From assembly GCA_021200995.1 (NCBI GenBank), contig JAJQFS010000046.1, positions 1 through 47,823 of the forward strand: a stretch of 47,823 nucleotides of DNA. The letters are read 5' to 3'. Origin of the DNA: Lachnospiraceae bacterium (GTDB lineage: Bacteria; Bacillota; Clostridia; Lachnospirales; Lachnospiraceae). Within the stretch, counting starts at the first letter, position 1. The number at the start of each line of letters is the position of its first letter. Below the pieces are notes generated by a model. That model was not told the origin of the DNA. It searched no databases and saw nothing but the letters and a program-made list of their open reading frames with translations. A program made the translations under genes and the position numbers. This document shows positions 27,120 to 35,739 of this stretch, piece after piece.

Positions 27120-27740
27120 ATGGCGGATAAGGAAAAAGAACTGCGGCAGATGAACCGCACGGAGCTGATTGAGATTATATATGCCCTGCAGCAGAATGAG
27201 AAGACGCTCCGCGAGGAAAAGGAAGATCTGCAGCGCCAGGTCGAAGACAGAACCCTGCGGATTGATAAGGCAGGCTCCATCGCCGAGGCGGCGCTGAGTC
27301 TGAACCATATCTTTGAGGACGCGCAGAAGGCATGTGAACAGTACCTGGAGAGTATCCGGGAGAGGGAAGCGGCCCTTCGGCTCAGTCAGGAAGATGCGAC
27401 GGACAGGGCACAGACACAGGTACAGAAAATCGAAGCTGACGCACAGCAGCAGGCAGAGAAAATCGTGGCCAACGCGCAGCAGCAGGCGGCGGAAATCCTC
27501 GCTGACGCGCAAGGTCAGGCGGCGGAAATCCTCGCACAGGCCAACGCGCAGCAGCAGGCTTCTATGAAGGAATGTGAGGAAGCTGAACAAAGAATCCGCA
27601 GAATGGCCGCCGCGTTCAAAAAACAGCGCAGGAATTTCCTGGATCAGGCCAACGCCTTCCTGGAGGAAAATCCGGATTTTGCTCAGCAAATGAAAGAAAA
27701 TCAAACTGACAGCGAACAGAAGGAAGGAGAGAACCAGTGA
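27120..27740 (+). CDS. Coiled-coil protein encoded with signal peptidase I
   Basis: A 206-residue, highly charged protein with no signal peptide or membrane segment. Residues about 10-45 and 60-190 are predicted coiled coil by eye. The second half carries Ala/Gln-rich repeats (ADAQQQAEKIVANAQQQAAE and similar, ending QANAQQQA), also visible as repeated DNA near 27440-27560. I prefer the ATG at 27120, after GGAAGGGAG, to the ATG 36 bases upstream. It overlaps lepB by 4 bases (GTGA), so the two are translationally coupled. It may act in cell-envelope organisation like DivIVA-type scaffolds, but that is a guess. I do not recognise a named family. Confidence 0.75.
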   Translation: MADKEKELRQMNRTELIEIIYALQQNEKTLREEKEDLQRQVEDRTLRIDKAGSIAEAALSLNHIFEDAQKACEQYLESIREREAALRLSQEDATDRAQTQVQKIEADAQQQAEKIVANAQQQAAEILADAQGQAAEILAQANAQQQASMKECEEAEQRIRRMAAAFKKQRRNFLDQANAFLEENPDFAQQMKENQTDSEQKEGENQ

Positions 27741-28321
27741 CTGAACTGCATACGGCTCGAATTCCCAGTGAGGAAGCGGTCAACGCTGAGAGAGAGTGTC
27801 TCCAATACCAGAAAAGATACCGCCAGACCCTGCGGACGACCATCTATGCGCTGATTGTGGTGGCTGCCATCGCGGTGTTGCTGGCTACCATGTTTCTGCC
27901 GGTTCTGCAGGTATCCGGTACCAGCATGGAGCCAACACTTTCGGACAACGATATTATTGTCCTCTTCAAGACATCCGATTTTGAAACAGGAGATCTGGTC
28001 GGCTTTTATTATCAGAATAAGATCCTGCTGAAAAGAGTCATTGGCGGCCCAGGCGATATCATCGATATTGATGAGGAGGGAAATGTCTATGTCAACGGGG
28101 AGCTGCTGGACGAGCCATACCTGACATCCAGAGCTCTTGGGGAGACCGACCTTACCTATCCCTATCAGGTGCCGGAGAACCGGTACTTCGTCATGGGCGA
28201 CAACAGGGAGACATCCATTGATTCCCGCAGCAGCGCTATTGGCTGTATTGAGGTGGATCAGATTGTGGGGAAGGTGATTTTGCGTGTCTATCCGCTTGAC
28301 AGCATTTCCCTGATACATTGA
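27737..28321 (+). CDS. lepB: Signal peptidase I
   Basis: 194 residues, the short Gram-positive form. It removes signal peptides from secreted proteins at the outer face of the membrane. A cytoplasmic N-terminal tail is followed by one membrane helix (about 35-55). The catalytic Ser63 lies in SGTSMEPTL and the base Lys99 in LLKRVIGGPGD; the box MGDNRETSIDSR is also present. The start is the GTG overlapping the stop of the coiled-coil gene. The pilins and adhesin of this window carry signal peptides that such an enzyme would cut. Confidence 0.95.
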   Translation: MTELHTARIPSEEAVNAERECLQYQKRYRQTLRTTIYALIVVAAIAVLLATMFLPVLQVSGTSMEPTLSDNDIIVLFKTSDFETGDLVGFYYQNKILLKRVIGGPGDIIDIDEEGNVYVNGELLDEPYLTSRALGETDLTYPYQVPENRYFVMGDNRETSIDSRSSAIGCIEVDQIVGKVILRVYPLDSISLIH

Positions 28322-28348
28322 ATTGAATTTATACGACAGATAATTTAT

Positions 28349-28386
28349 AAACGTTCGGCTTTTAACAGGCCGGGCGTTTTTTTGGC
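28349..28386 (+). terminator. lepB terminator
   Basis: AAACGTTCGGC pairs with GCCGGGCGTTT (two G-U pairs) and is followed by TTTT. Confidence 0.85.
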
Positions 28387-28452
28387 ATGACAGTTGAAAA
28401 AGGACATTTTACATTGTAAAATAATCAGCGCGGATTCTTCGGCATCGCAGGA

Positions 28453-28481
28453 TTGCAAGACCTGAAATAATATGTTACAAT
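28453..28481 (+). promoter_or_regulatory. queH promoter
   Basis: TTGCAA (28453-28458), 17-base spacer, TACAAT (28476-28481) with extended TG. Same layout as the promoter at 8693. Confidence 0.75.
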
Positions 28482-28504
28482 CGTTTCAGTTTAGAGGTTG
28501 CGCG

Positions 28505-29194
28505 ATGAATCAGTCCAATGATCAGAAGGAAAATTTTCAGAAGAAAATGGAAAAGATTCTGTTGGATCTTGACAGTCAGACTTTAAAAGGCGCGGACTTG
28601 CCACGCCTTTTTTTGCATGCCTGCTGCGCACCCTGTTCTTCCGCGGTTTTAGAGCGGCTGCGGGCGCATTTTCGAATCACGGTTTTTTATTATAATCCGA
28701 ATATCTCCGCCAGGGAAGAGTATCAGAAGCGACTTAAGGAAGAGATCCGGCTGATCGCCTGGTTTAATGCTCAAAATGACGGTGGCCATGAGATCGATTA
28801 CATCGCGGGAGACTATGAGCCGCAGCGCTTTTATGAAGCGGCGAGAGGACTGGAGCGGGAGCCGGAGGGCGGCACACGGTGTCGGGAGTGCTTTCAGCTG
28901 CGGTTGGGTGAAAGCGTGACAAGGGCAGAGACGCTGGGCTATGATTATGTGACGACTACGCTGACCATCAGCCCTTTAAAGAACGCAGCTTTATTAAATG
29001 AAATTGGAAGCAGTTTCTGCCGGGACACGAAGGTGAAGTGGCTGCCTTCTGATTTTAAGAAAGAGGACGGCTATAAGCGCAGCATTGAGTTGTCGAGGGA
29101 GTGCGGTTTATATCGGCAGAATTATTGTGGATGCGTTTTTTCGCAGCAGGAGAGAACGGCAGCAGTCCCTGAAAACAATATCACAGGAATGTAA
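28505..29194 (+). CDS. queH: Epoxyqueuosine reductase QueH (DUF208)
   Basis: 229 residues. It reduces epoxyqueuosine to queuosine, the last step of the wobble-base modification in tRNAs for Asn, Asp, His and Tyr, as the non-cobalamin alternative to QueG. The cluster and metal cysteines are present: HACCAPCSS (Cys40, 41, 44), RCRECFQLRL and the C-terminal NYCGCVFS. YYNPNISAREEYQKRL is also typical. The ATG at 28505 follows AGAGG; the upstream in-frame ATG at 28472 overlaps the -10 box and is rejected. No other queuosine genes are in the window. Confidence 0.92.
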   Translation: MNQSNDQKENFQKKMEKILLDLDSQTLKGADLPRLFLHACCAPCSSAVLERLRAHFRITVFYYNPNISAREEYQKRLKEEIRLIAWFNAQNDGGHEIDYIAGDYEPQRFYEAARGLEREPEGGTRCRECFQLRLGESVTRAETLGYDYVTTTLTISPLKNAALLNEIGSSFCRDTKVKWLPSDFKKEDGYKRSIELSRECGLYRQNYCGCVFSQQERTAAVPENNITGM

Positions 29195-29234
29195 TACGAG
29201 AGATTGATTTACCGAGGGAGGAATAACTTATTTT

Positions 29235-31055
29235 ATGAAGAAATTACTGGACATGATTTCAGATGAGGTATCGCAGGCGTTTGCCGACGCGGGCTATGAC
29301 GCCGCGCTGGGCAAGGTGACGGTCTCCAACCGCCCGGATCTGTGCGAATATCAATGCAACGGCGCGATGGCGGGAGCGAAGCAGTATCACTGCGCCCCTA
29401 TCATGATTGCAGAGGCTGTGGCGGAGAAATTGCAGGGCAACTCTGTATTTGGCGAGGTAAGCGCTGTGAAGCCGGGCTTTTTAAATCTGAAATTAAGCCC
29501 CGCTTTCGCGGCGGAATATATGAACCGGATGGCCGCGGATGAGAAGTTCGGTCTGGACATGCCCGAGAATCCGCATATGATTATCCTGGATTACGGCGGG
29601 GCGAACGCGGCGAAGCCTCTGCATGTGGGCCACCTGCGCAGCGCCATCATTGGAGAGAGCGTGAAGAGAATCTGCCGTTATGCGGGTCATACAGTGATCG
29701 GCGATGTGCATCTGGGGGACTGGGGCCTGCAGATGGGTCTGATTATCACGGAATTACAGGAACGCAAACCGGAGTTTCCTTATTTTGATGATCAGTTTAT
29801 GGGTGAATATCCGACTGAGGCGCCTTTCACCATCTCTGAACTGGAGGAGATTTATCCTACCGCCAGCAAAAAGTCCAAGGACGATGGACAGCATGAAGGC
29901 GAAACGGACGAGGAGTATCAGCTTCGTGCGCAGGCCGCGGCGGAGTATAAGGCAAAAGCACTGGCGGCGACGGCAGATTTACAGAACGGCAGGCGTGGTT
30001 ATCGCGCTCTGTGGCGTCATATCATGAATGTTTCCGTGGCGGATTTAAAGAAAAATTATGATAATTTGAACGTATCCTTCGATCTCTGGAAGGGAGAGTC
30101 TGACGTGCAGGATATTATCCCCGGCATGGCGCAGAAATTACAGGACGACGGCTACGCCTACGAGAGTGACGGCGCTTTGGTGGTGGACATCGCCAGAGAG
30201 GATGATACCAGGGAAATGCCGCCCTGCATGATTTTAAAGAGCGACGGCGCGGCCCTGTACACGACTACAGATATTGCCACTATCGTGGAGCGTGTGGAGC
30301 AGTATCACCCGGATGAGATTATTTATTTCGCGGATAAGCGCCAGGATCTGCATTTTGAGCAGGTGTTCCGCTGCGTGAAAAAGACCGGAATCGCCCCTGA
30401 GGAAACGAAGCTTCAGTTTATTGGCTTCGGCACCATGAACGGCAAGGACGGCAAGCCCTTTAAGACCCGCGACGGCAGCGTCCTGCGTCTGGAGGCGCTG
30501 ATTCAGGAAGTCAACGAGGAAATGTATCAGAAAATCATCACTGGCCGTGATATCAGCGAGGAGAAGGCGCTTAAGATCGCGAAGACGGTGAGTCTGGCGG
30601 CTATCAAATACGGCGATCTGTCCAATCAGGCCAGCAAGGATTACATTTTTGATATCGACCGCTTTACTTCCTTTGAGGGAGACACCGGCCCGTATATTTT
30701 ATATACCATTGTCCGCATCAAGTCTATCTTGCGCAAATATCAGGAGAAGGGCGGCGTTCTGACAGACCTGTCAGTTCTGCCCGCGGAAAATGAAGCTGAG
30801 AAAGCTCTGATGCTGGAAACCGCGAAATTTAACGCTGCCATGGAGAGTGCCTGCGAGGAGAAAGCGCCGCACAGGATCTGTGCGTATATTTACGATCTTT
30901 GCAACGCGTTTAATCACTTCTATCATGAGACGAAGATTCTGGCCGAGGAGGACCAGGAGAAGCAGAAGGGATACATTGCTCTGCTTTTGCTGGTGAAGGG
31001 GGTGCTGGAGGCATCGATTGACGTGCTGGGGTTTGAGGCTCCCGATGAAATGTAA
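29235..31055 (+). CDS. argS: Arginyl-tRNA synthetase
   Basis: 606 residues, class I. It charges tRNA-Arg. An N-terminal Add-1 type domain (about 1-100) is followed by the HIGH motif as HVGH (130-133) in KPLHVGHLRSAIIGE. The KMSK region appears as KPFKTRDGSVLRL, a common loss in this enzyme. The anticodon-binding DALR domain is C-terminal (SNQASKDYIFDI, ACEEKAPHRICAYIYDLCNAFNHFYHETKIL). A downstream GH105 gene begins 34 bases later. Length and motifs are complete. Confidence 0.97.
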   Translation: MKKLLDMISDEVSQAFADAGYDAALGKVTVSNRPDLCEYQCNGAMAGAKQYHCAPIMIAEAVAEKLQGNSVFGEVSAVKPGFLNLKLSPAFAAEYMNRMAADEKFGLDMPENPHMIILDYGGANAAKPLHVGHLRSAIIGESVKRICRYAGHTVIGDVHLGDWGLQMGLIITELQERKPEFPYFDDQFMGEYPTEAPFTISELEEIYPTASKKSKDDGQHEGETDEEYQLRAQAAAEYKAKALAATADLQNGRRGYRALWRHIMNVSVADLKKNYDNLNVSFDLWKGESDVQDIIPGMAQKLQDDGYAYESDGALVVDIAREDDTREMPPCMILKSDGAALYTTTDIATIVERVEQYHPDEIIYFADKRQDLHFEQVFRCVKKTGIAPEETKLQFIGFGTMNGKDGKPFKTRDGSVLRLEALIQEVNEEMYQKIITGRDISEEKALKIAKTVSLAAIKYGDLSNQASKDYIFDIDRFTSFEGDTGPYILYTIVRIKSILRKYQEKGGVLTDLSVLPAENEAEKALMLETAKFNAAMESACEEKAPHRICAYIYDLCNAFNHFYHETKILAEEDQEKQKGYIALLLLVKGVLEASIDVLGFEAPDEM

Positions 31056-31088
31056 TTATATTTAAATAAAGTATTGGAGGGTTACACA

Positions 31089-32234
31089 ATGAGAAATCCG
31101 ATGATTGAGAAGTATCTGGACGAGCTCATCGAGCGGTCCACCCTGGACATCCCGGCCTGGAATATTGAGAAGGCAAAGGCCGGCGCCGCCAAGAGCGGGT
31201 GGAATTACATTGACGGCTGCATGATCCTGGCCATGCTGGAGACCTATGCCACCACCGGCGAGCAGAAATATCTGGACTTCGCGGACGCCTTTATCGACCA
31301 CAGGGTTCACGAGGACGGCACGATCGACGGCTACAATCCCGAGGAATACAATATCGACAACGTGAACGCCGGCAAGACGCTCTTCGCGCTGTACGATATC
31401 AACGGCAAGGAGAAATACCGCAAGGCCATCGACCTGATTTACAGCCAGATTCAGAACCAGCCCCGCACGGAGGAAGGCAACTTCTGGCACAAAAAGATTT
31501 ATCCCAACCAGGTCTGGCTGGACGGCATGTACATGGGCCAGCCCTTCTACATGGAGTATGAGACCCGCTTCAACGACAAAAAGAATTATGACGATATTTT
31601 CCACCAGTTCGCCAATGTGGTGAAGCATGTCAGAGATCCGAAGACCGGTCTGTATTACCATGCCTATGACGCCTCCAAAACCGCGTTCTGGTGCGACAAG
31701 GAGACCGGCTTAAGTCAGAATTACTGGCTGCGGGCTTTAGGGTGGTTTTCCATGGCGCTGCTTGATACCTTAAGCAAGTGCGACAGAGATGCCGCTCCGG
31801 AGAAATATGACGAGCTGAAGGCTGTGTTCGTGGACTACATGGATTCCATGTTAAATTACCAGGACGAGAGCGGCATGTGGTATCAGCTGCCCGCCAGAGG
31901 AGGCGAGCCCGGCAACTATCTGGAGACTTCCGGCAGCGCCATCATGGCCTATAGCCTTTTAAAGGCCGTTCGTCTGGGCTTTTTGCCTGAGAGCTACAGA
32001 GAGCCTGCCATCAAAGACTTCAATGCCATCTGCGACAAATATCTGAGTATTAACGAAGCCGGAGAGCTGCATCTGGGCGGCATCTGCCTGGTAGCCGGCC
32101 TTGGCCCGGAGAACAACCGCCGCCGCGACGGTTCTTATGAGTATTACATGTCTGAGCCGATCGTTTCCGACGACGCCAAGGGCGTGGGGCCGTTTTTGCT
32201 GGCGTACACGGAGCTGCGCAGGCTGGGGGAGTAG
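31089..32234 (+). CDS. GH105/GH88 unsaturated rhamnogalacturonyl hydrolase
   Basis: 381 residues, no signal peptide, so cytoplasmic. Members remove the unsaturated uronic acid from pectin fragments made by lyases. The catalytic Asp145 is in QVWLDGMYMGQPFYMEY. Further family text: DNVNAGKTL, GLYYHAYDASKTAFWCDKETGLSQNYWLRALGWF (described by its ends), YLETSGSAIMAYSLLKAVR and CLVAGLG. The start ATG at 31089 follows GGAGGG; the TTG 15 bases earlier is rejected. It stands alone, apart from other pectin genes, 34 bases after argS. The exact sugar cannot be told. Confidence 0.88.
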   Translation: MRNPMIEKYLDELIERSTLDIPAWNIEKAKAGAAKSGWNYIDGCMILAMLETYATTGEQKYLDFADAFIDHRVHEDGTIDGYNPEEYNIDNVNAGKTLFALYDINGKEKYRKAIDLIYSQIQNQPRTEEGNFWHKKIYPNQVWLDGMYMGQPFYMEYETRFNDKKNYDDIFHQFANVVKHVRDPKTGLYYHAYDASKTAFWCDKETGLSQNYWLRALGWFSMALLDTLSKCDRDAAPEKYDELKAVFVDYMDSMLNYQDESGMWYQLPARGGEPGNYLETSGSAIMAYSLLKAVRLGFLPESYREPAIKDFNAICDKYLSINEAGELHLGGICLVAGLGPENNRRRDGSYEYYMSEPIVSDDAKGVGPFLLAYTELRRLGE

Positions 32235-32293
32235 TTTGGAAGCCGACACGATAGCGTCACCTATCCGTTTCCGGCGAAATGTTTTCAGTTACG

Positions 32294-32330
32294 ATAGCAC
32301 CTCACTTTTGAGCTGAGGTGCTATTCCTTT
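32294..32330 (+). terminator. Terminator after the GH105 gene
   Basis: An 11-bp perfect stem, ATAGCACCTCA (32294-32304) with TGAGGTGCTAT (32314-32324), then TCCTTT. Confidence 0.8.
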
Positions 32331-32362
32331 GTGTAAAAAATAAAATATTTCTAAAATCCGTA

Positions 32363-32391
32363 TTGACAGAATGAATATCAAGTCTTATAAT
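32363..32391 (+). promoter_or_regulatory. cysK promoter (perfect consensus)
   Basis: TTGACA (32363-32368), 17-base spacer, TATAAT (32386-32391). Confidence 0.88.
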
Positions 32392-32410
32392 GACCACATC
32401 ACTTATAAAA

Positions 32411-32432
32411 CCTATCAAACACATAGGAATTA
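32411..32432 (+). promoter_or_regulatory. Candidate Rrf2-type operator at cysK
   Basis: CCTA-N9-TAGGAATTA, placed about 20 bases after the -10 box. The same pattern with the same spacing occurs at the suf promoter (40435-40456). ATAGGAATT is reminiscent of sites reported for the Rrf2 regulator CymR. Binding by the local regulator is inferred. Confidence 0.55.
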
Positions 32433-32486
32433 GGAAGTGAGGGAATCCTGTGGAAAGACAATCATTTTTCAATGGAGGAGAAAGTC

Positions 32487-33422
32487 ATGTCTGAAGTAAA
32501 AGAAAGCGCATTGGAACTGATCGGCAACACCCCGGCACTGAAGCTGAACCGCTACAGCCAGGCAGCGGGCATTGAGGGCGTCACCGTCATCGCGAAGCTG
32601 GAGTATTTAAATCCCGCCGGTTCTGTGAAGGACAGAATCGCCCTGGCGATGATCGAGGACGCGGAGCAGAAGGGAATCCTGAAACCGGGCGCGACCATTA
32701 TTGAACCTACCAGCGGCAATACAGGCATCGGTCTGGCGTCTGTGGCGGCGGCCAAGGGATACAGAGCGATTTTCACGCTGCCAGAGACCATGAGTGTGGA
32801 GCGGAGAAACCTGCTGAAGGCTTATGGCGCCGAACTGGTGCTGACGGATGGTTCCAAGGGAATGAAGGGCGCGATCGCAAAGGCGGATGAGCTGGTGCAG
32901 GAGATCGAGGGAGCGGTTATTCTGGGACAGTTTGTCAATCCGACCAATCCGGCTGTTCATAAAGCGACCACGGGTCCGGAGATCTGGAGACAGACGGACG
33001 GCCAGGTGGATATTTTCGTGGCAGGCATCGGTACCGGCGGCACCATTACCGGTGTAGGGGAGTTTTTAAAGGAACAGAACCCGGAGATCAAAGTGGTCGG
33101 CGTAGAGCCGGCATCCAGTCCGGTTCTGACCAAAGGTGTAAGCGGCGCTCACAAGATTCAGGGAATCGGTGCGGGTTTTGTACCAGAGGTGCTGAATACA
33201 GAGGTTTATGACGAGGTTCTGGCCATTGAGAATGAGGACGCCTTCACGGAGGGCAAACGCTTCGCGGTTTCCGAGGGCATACTGGTGGGCATTTCCTCCG
33301 GTGCGGCCTTAAAGGCAGCCGGCATTCTGGCGGCGCGGCCGGAGAATCAGGGCAAGACGATCGTGGTGATTCTGCCGGATTCCGGAGACAGATATCTGTC
33401 GACGCCTCTATTTGCGAACTAA
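32487..33422 (+). CDS. cysK: Cysteine synthase (O-acetylserine sulfhydrylase)
   Basis: 311 residues. A PLP enzyme that makes cysteine from O-acetylserine and sulfide. The PLP Lys is in NPAGSVKDR, the phosphate loop in EPTSGNTGIG, and the glycine loop in GIGTGGTITG. SSGAAL and LPDSGDRYLS complete the family pattern. The ATG at 32487 lies behind GGAGGAG; the ATG 15 bases earlier overlaps that site and is rejected. It has a perfect consensus promoter and an operator-like site shared with suf. A cysteine desulfurase gene follows after 33 bases, so cysteine supply and sulfur release are encoded together. Confidence 0.96.
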   Translation: MSEVKESALELIGNTPALKLNRYSQAAGIEGVTVIAKLEYLNPAGSVKDRIALAMIEDAEQKGILKPGATIIEPTSGNTGIGLASVAAAKGYRAIFTLPETMSVERRNLLKAYGAELVLTDGSKGMKGAIAKADELVQEIEGAVILGQFVNPTNPAVHKATTGPEIWRQTDGQVDIFVAGIGTGGTITGVGEFLKEQNPEIKVVGVEPASSPVLTKGVSGAHKIQGIGAGFVPEVLNTEVYDEVLAIENEDAFTEGKRFAVSEGILVGISSGAALKAAGILAARPENQGKTIVVILPDSGDRYLSTPLFAN

Positions 33423-33455
33423 AAGCGACTGTGAATAAATTATGAGGAAATCACC

Positions 33456-34583
33456 ATGATTTATCTGGATTACGCGGCCAATCATCCCTCCGAGGAGGCG
33501 GTATTGCAAAGATTCTGTGAGGCGGAACGCGCCTTGATCGGCAATGCCAATTCCTCCCATCCGGCGGGAGAGGCCTCCAGGGAGGAAATGGAGCGGATTA
33601 CCGCTTCTATTGCCTCCCTTATGGGCGCGGAAAACGCGGAGGTGATTTATACCTCCGGCGCTACCGAGTCCAATAACATGGCCATCAAAGGCATTGCCCG
33701 TGCGAGGAGGCATCTGGGCAGGCACATCATTTCCACACCGCTGGAGCATGCCTCCGTCAGCGCCAGTCTGACATATCTGCAGGAGCAGGGGTATGAAATT
33801 GATCTGCTGGACATTGGACGGGACGGCAGGGTGGACTTAGAACATCTGAAAGACTTGCTCCGGGAAGACACGGTTTTGCTGGCAGTGACGGCGGTAGACA
33901 GTGAGTTGGGAACGATCCAGCCGCTTGAGGGCATCAAAGAGATACTGAAATCCTTCCCGAACTGTGCCCTGCATGTGGACGCGACGCAGGCCATCGGCAG
34001 AGTGCCGGTGGCTTTTTCGGGTCTGGATACCCTGAGTCTGGCGCCCCATAAATTTGGAGGACTGAATGGCAGCGGCCTGCTGTTAAAAAAGAGGGGACTG
34101 GTGCTGGAACCTCTGCTGCACGGCGGCGTCAGTACCAGCCTTTATCGGGGCGGCACTCCGACAGTATCACTGGCGGCCTCTGTGGAGACTGCCCTGCGCC
34201 TGGCCATCGAGAACCGGGAAGATCATGTGCAGAAGGTGACAGAGCTGTCCAATGAACTGAAAAACGCGCTGTCAGCCTATCCGAAGGTGCGTATCAACAG
34301 CCCGTCGGACGCGGTTCCCCACATCCTCAATCTGAGCGTGGATGGCGTGAAAGGCACCCGCTTTCAAAGCGCGCTGGCCGATCATGGCGTGTGCGTTTCC
34401 GTGAAAAGCGCCTGCTCCTCCGATGGGACGCCTTCCAGGGCGGTTTTTGCCGTCAGCCGCGACCGCAGAAACGCGCTTTCCTCCTGGAGAATCAGCTTAA
34501 GTTATCGAACCACGGAAGAGGAGGCGCGGGAGTTTTTGCAGATATTTGACACTTGCTATTATGAGTTGACGGATAGAAAATGA
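33456..34583 (+). CDS. NifS/IscS-like cysteine desulfurase
   Basis: 375 residues. It frees sulfur from cysteine as a protein persulfide. IYLDYAANHP at the start, TSGATESNNMAI, the PLP His in LEHASVSA, DATQAIG, and PLP Lys in SLAPHKFGG mark the class I fold. The persulfide Cys is in SVKSACSSDGTPSRA. It follows cysK by 33 bases and precedes a TtcA-type tRNA thiolase, so the likely sulfur acceptor is tRNA modification or general sulfur traffic. It is distinct from the SufS enzyme at 44138. Confidence 0.92.
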   Translation: MIYLDYAANHPSEEAVLQRFCEAERALIGNANSSHPAGEASREEMERITASIASLMGAENAEVIYTSGATESNNMAIKGIARARRHLGRHIISTPLEHASVSASLTYLQEQGYEIDLLDIGRDGRVDLEHLKDLLREDTVLLAVTAVDSELGTIQPLEGIKEILKSFPNCALHVDATQAIGRVPVAFSGLDTLSLAPHKFGGLNGSGLLLKKRGLVLEPLLHGGVSTSLYRGGTPTVSLAASVETALRLAIENREDHVQKVTELSNELKNALSAYPKVRINSPSDAVPHILNLSVDGVKGTRFQSALADHGVCVSVKSACSSDGTPSRAVFAVSRDRRNALSSWRISLSYRTTEEEAREFLQIFDTCYYELTDRK

Positions 34584-34611
34584 CATTTGGCGGCAACTTA
34601 TTTTGCGCTGC

Positions 34612-34640
34612 TTGCATTTATTATTCCAGTGTAGTAGAAT
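34612..34640 (+). promoter_or_regulatory. Promoter for the TtcA-family gene
   Basis: TTGCAT (34612-34617), 17-base spacer, TAGAAT (34635-34640). The leader contains a 9-bp hairpin, GAAAATATA (34688-34696) with TATATTTTC (34716-34724). Confidence 0.65.
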
Positions 34641-34771
34641 TACGGGGTATGAACATCCGTATATATGAGACTTTGCGTAACAGAGTGGAAAATATATAAA
34701 TCACTCAGCAGTTTGTATATTTTCTGCGTGCTGTTTACTTTTACTATGATGACTATTTGAAGGAAATTACC

Positions 34772-35644
34772 ATGCCCCGTGAACTTGACTACGCGCAGCG
34801 CGTGGAGCGCAGCCTGACGAAAAAATATCATAAAGAAATCTGGGCGCCCTTCACCCGCGCGGTCAAGACCTACGAACTGATCAAAGAGGGCGATAAGATC
34901 GCCGTCTGCATCTCCGGCGGCAAGGATTCCATGCTGATGGCCAAGCTCATGCAGATGCTGCAAAGGCACAGCGATTTTCCCTTTGACCTGGTTTATCTGG
35001 TGATGGATCCCGGTTATAACGAACTGAATCGACATAAAATTGAGTCAAACGCCGCGCTTTTGCAGATTCCCATCACCATTTTTGAAACCAATATTTTCGA
35101 GGTGGCCAACAGCACGGACAAAAATCCCTGTTATCTCTGCGCCCGCATGCGCCGCGGTTATCTCTACAGCAAGGCGAAGGAGCTGGGGTGCAATAAAATC
35201 GCTCTCGGCCATCATTTCAGTGATGTGATTGAAACGACAGTCATGGGTATGTTTTACGGTTCACAGCTGCAGGCCATGCTGCCAAAGCTTCACAGCACCA
35301 ATTTTGAGGGGATGGAGCTCATCCGGCCGCTTTACTGTGTGCACGAGGATGACATCATTGCCTGGAAGCGCTATAATGAGCTCGATTTTATTCAATGTGC
35401 CTGCCACTTTACGGAGAACTGCACCATGTGCGACAATGGTGGCGGCGGTTCCAAGCGCCAGGAGGTCAAAACGCTGATCCGGCGGCTGAAGCGGGACAAT
35501 CCCAATATTGAGAAGAGCATTTTCAACAGCATTCATGCTGTCAGCCTTGATACAATGGTGGGATATAAATATAAGGGAGAGAAGCATTCTTTCCTGGATA
35601 CCTATGATGAGGTGAGTGCAGACGGTTCTGTCACCAATGAGTGA
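34772..35644 (+). CDS. TtcA-family tRNA thiolation PP-loop ATPase
   Basis: 290 residues. The PP-loop SGGKDS (48-53) activates the tRNA base with ATP. Cys120 and Cys123 (NPCYLCARMRRG) and a later CTMC group fit an Fe-S cluster and sulfur transfer. TtcA makes 2-thiocytidine at position 32 of some tRNAs, but related proteins have other targets, so I give no symbol. GHHFSDVIETTVMGM is a family hallmark. The ATG at 34772 follows GAAGGAAATTACC; the in-frame TTG 15 bases earlier is rejected. It lies after the NifS-like gene, a possible sulfur donor. Confidence 0.87.
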   Translation: MPRELDYAQRVERSLTKKYHKEIWAPFTRAVKTYELIKEGDKIAVCISGGKDSMLMAKLMQMLQRHSDFPFDLVYLVMDPGYNELNRHKIESNAALLQIPITIFETNIFEVANSTDKNPCYLCARMRRGYLYSKAKELGCNKIALGHHFSDVIETTVMGMFYGSQLQAMLPKLHSTNFEGMELIRPLYCVHEDDIIAWKRYNELDFIQCACHFTENCTMCDNGGGGSKRQEVKTLIRRLKRDNPNIEKSIFNSIHAVSLDTMVGYKYKGEKHSFLDTYDEVSADGSVTNE

Positions 35645-35739
35645 ACAGGACGGATACCGTGAGATAAGACCGCAGTGTCGTGGTGATGTTTTTATGAAAT
35701 TACCGGGCAGACGACAGAGAAAAGGCAGAAATATCTATT

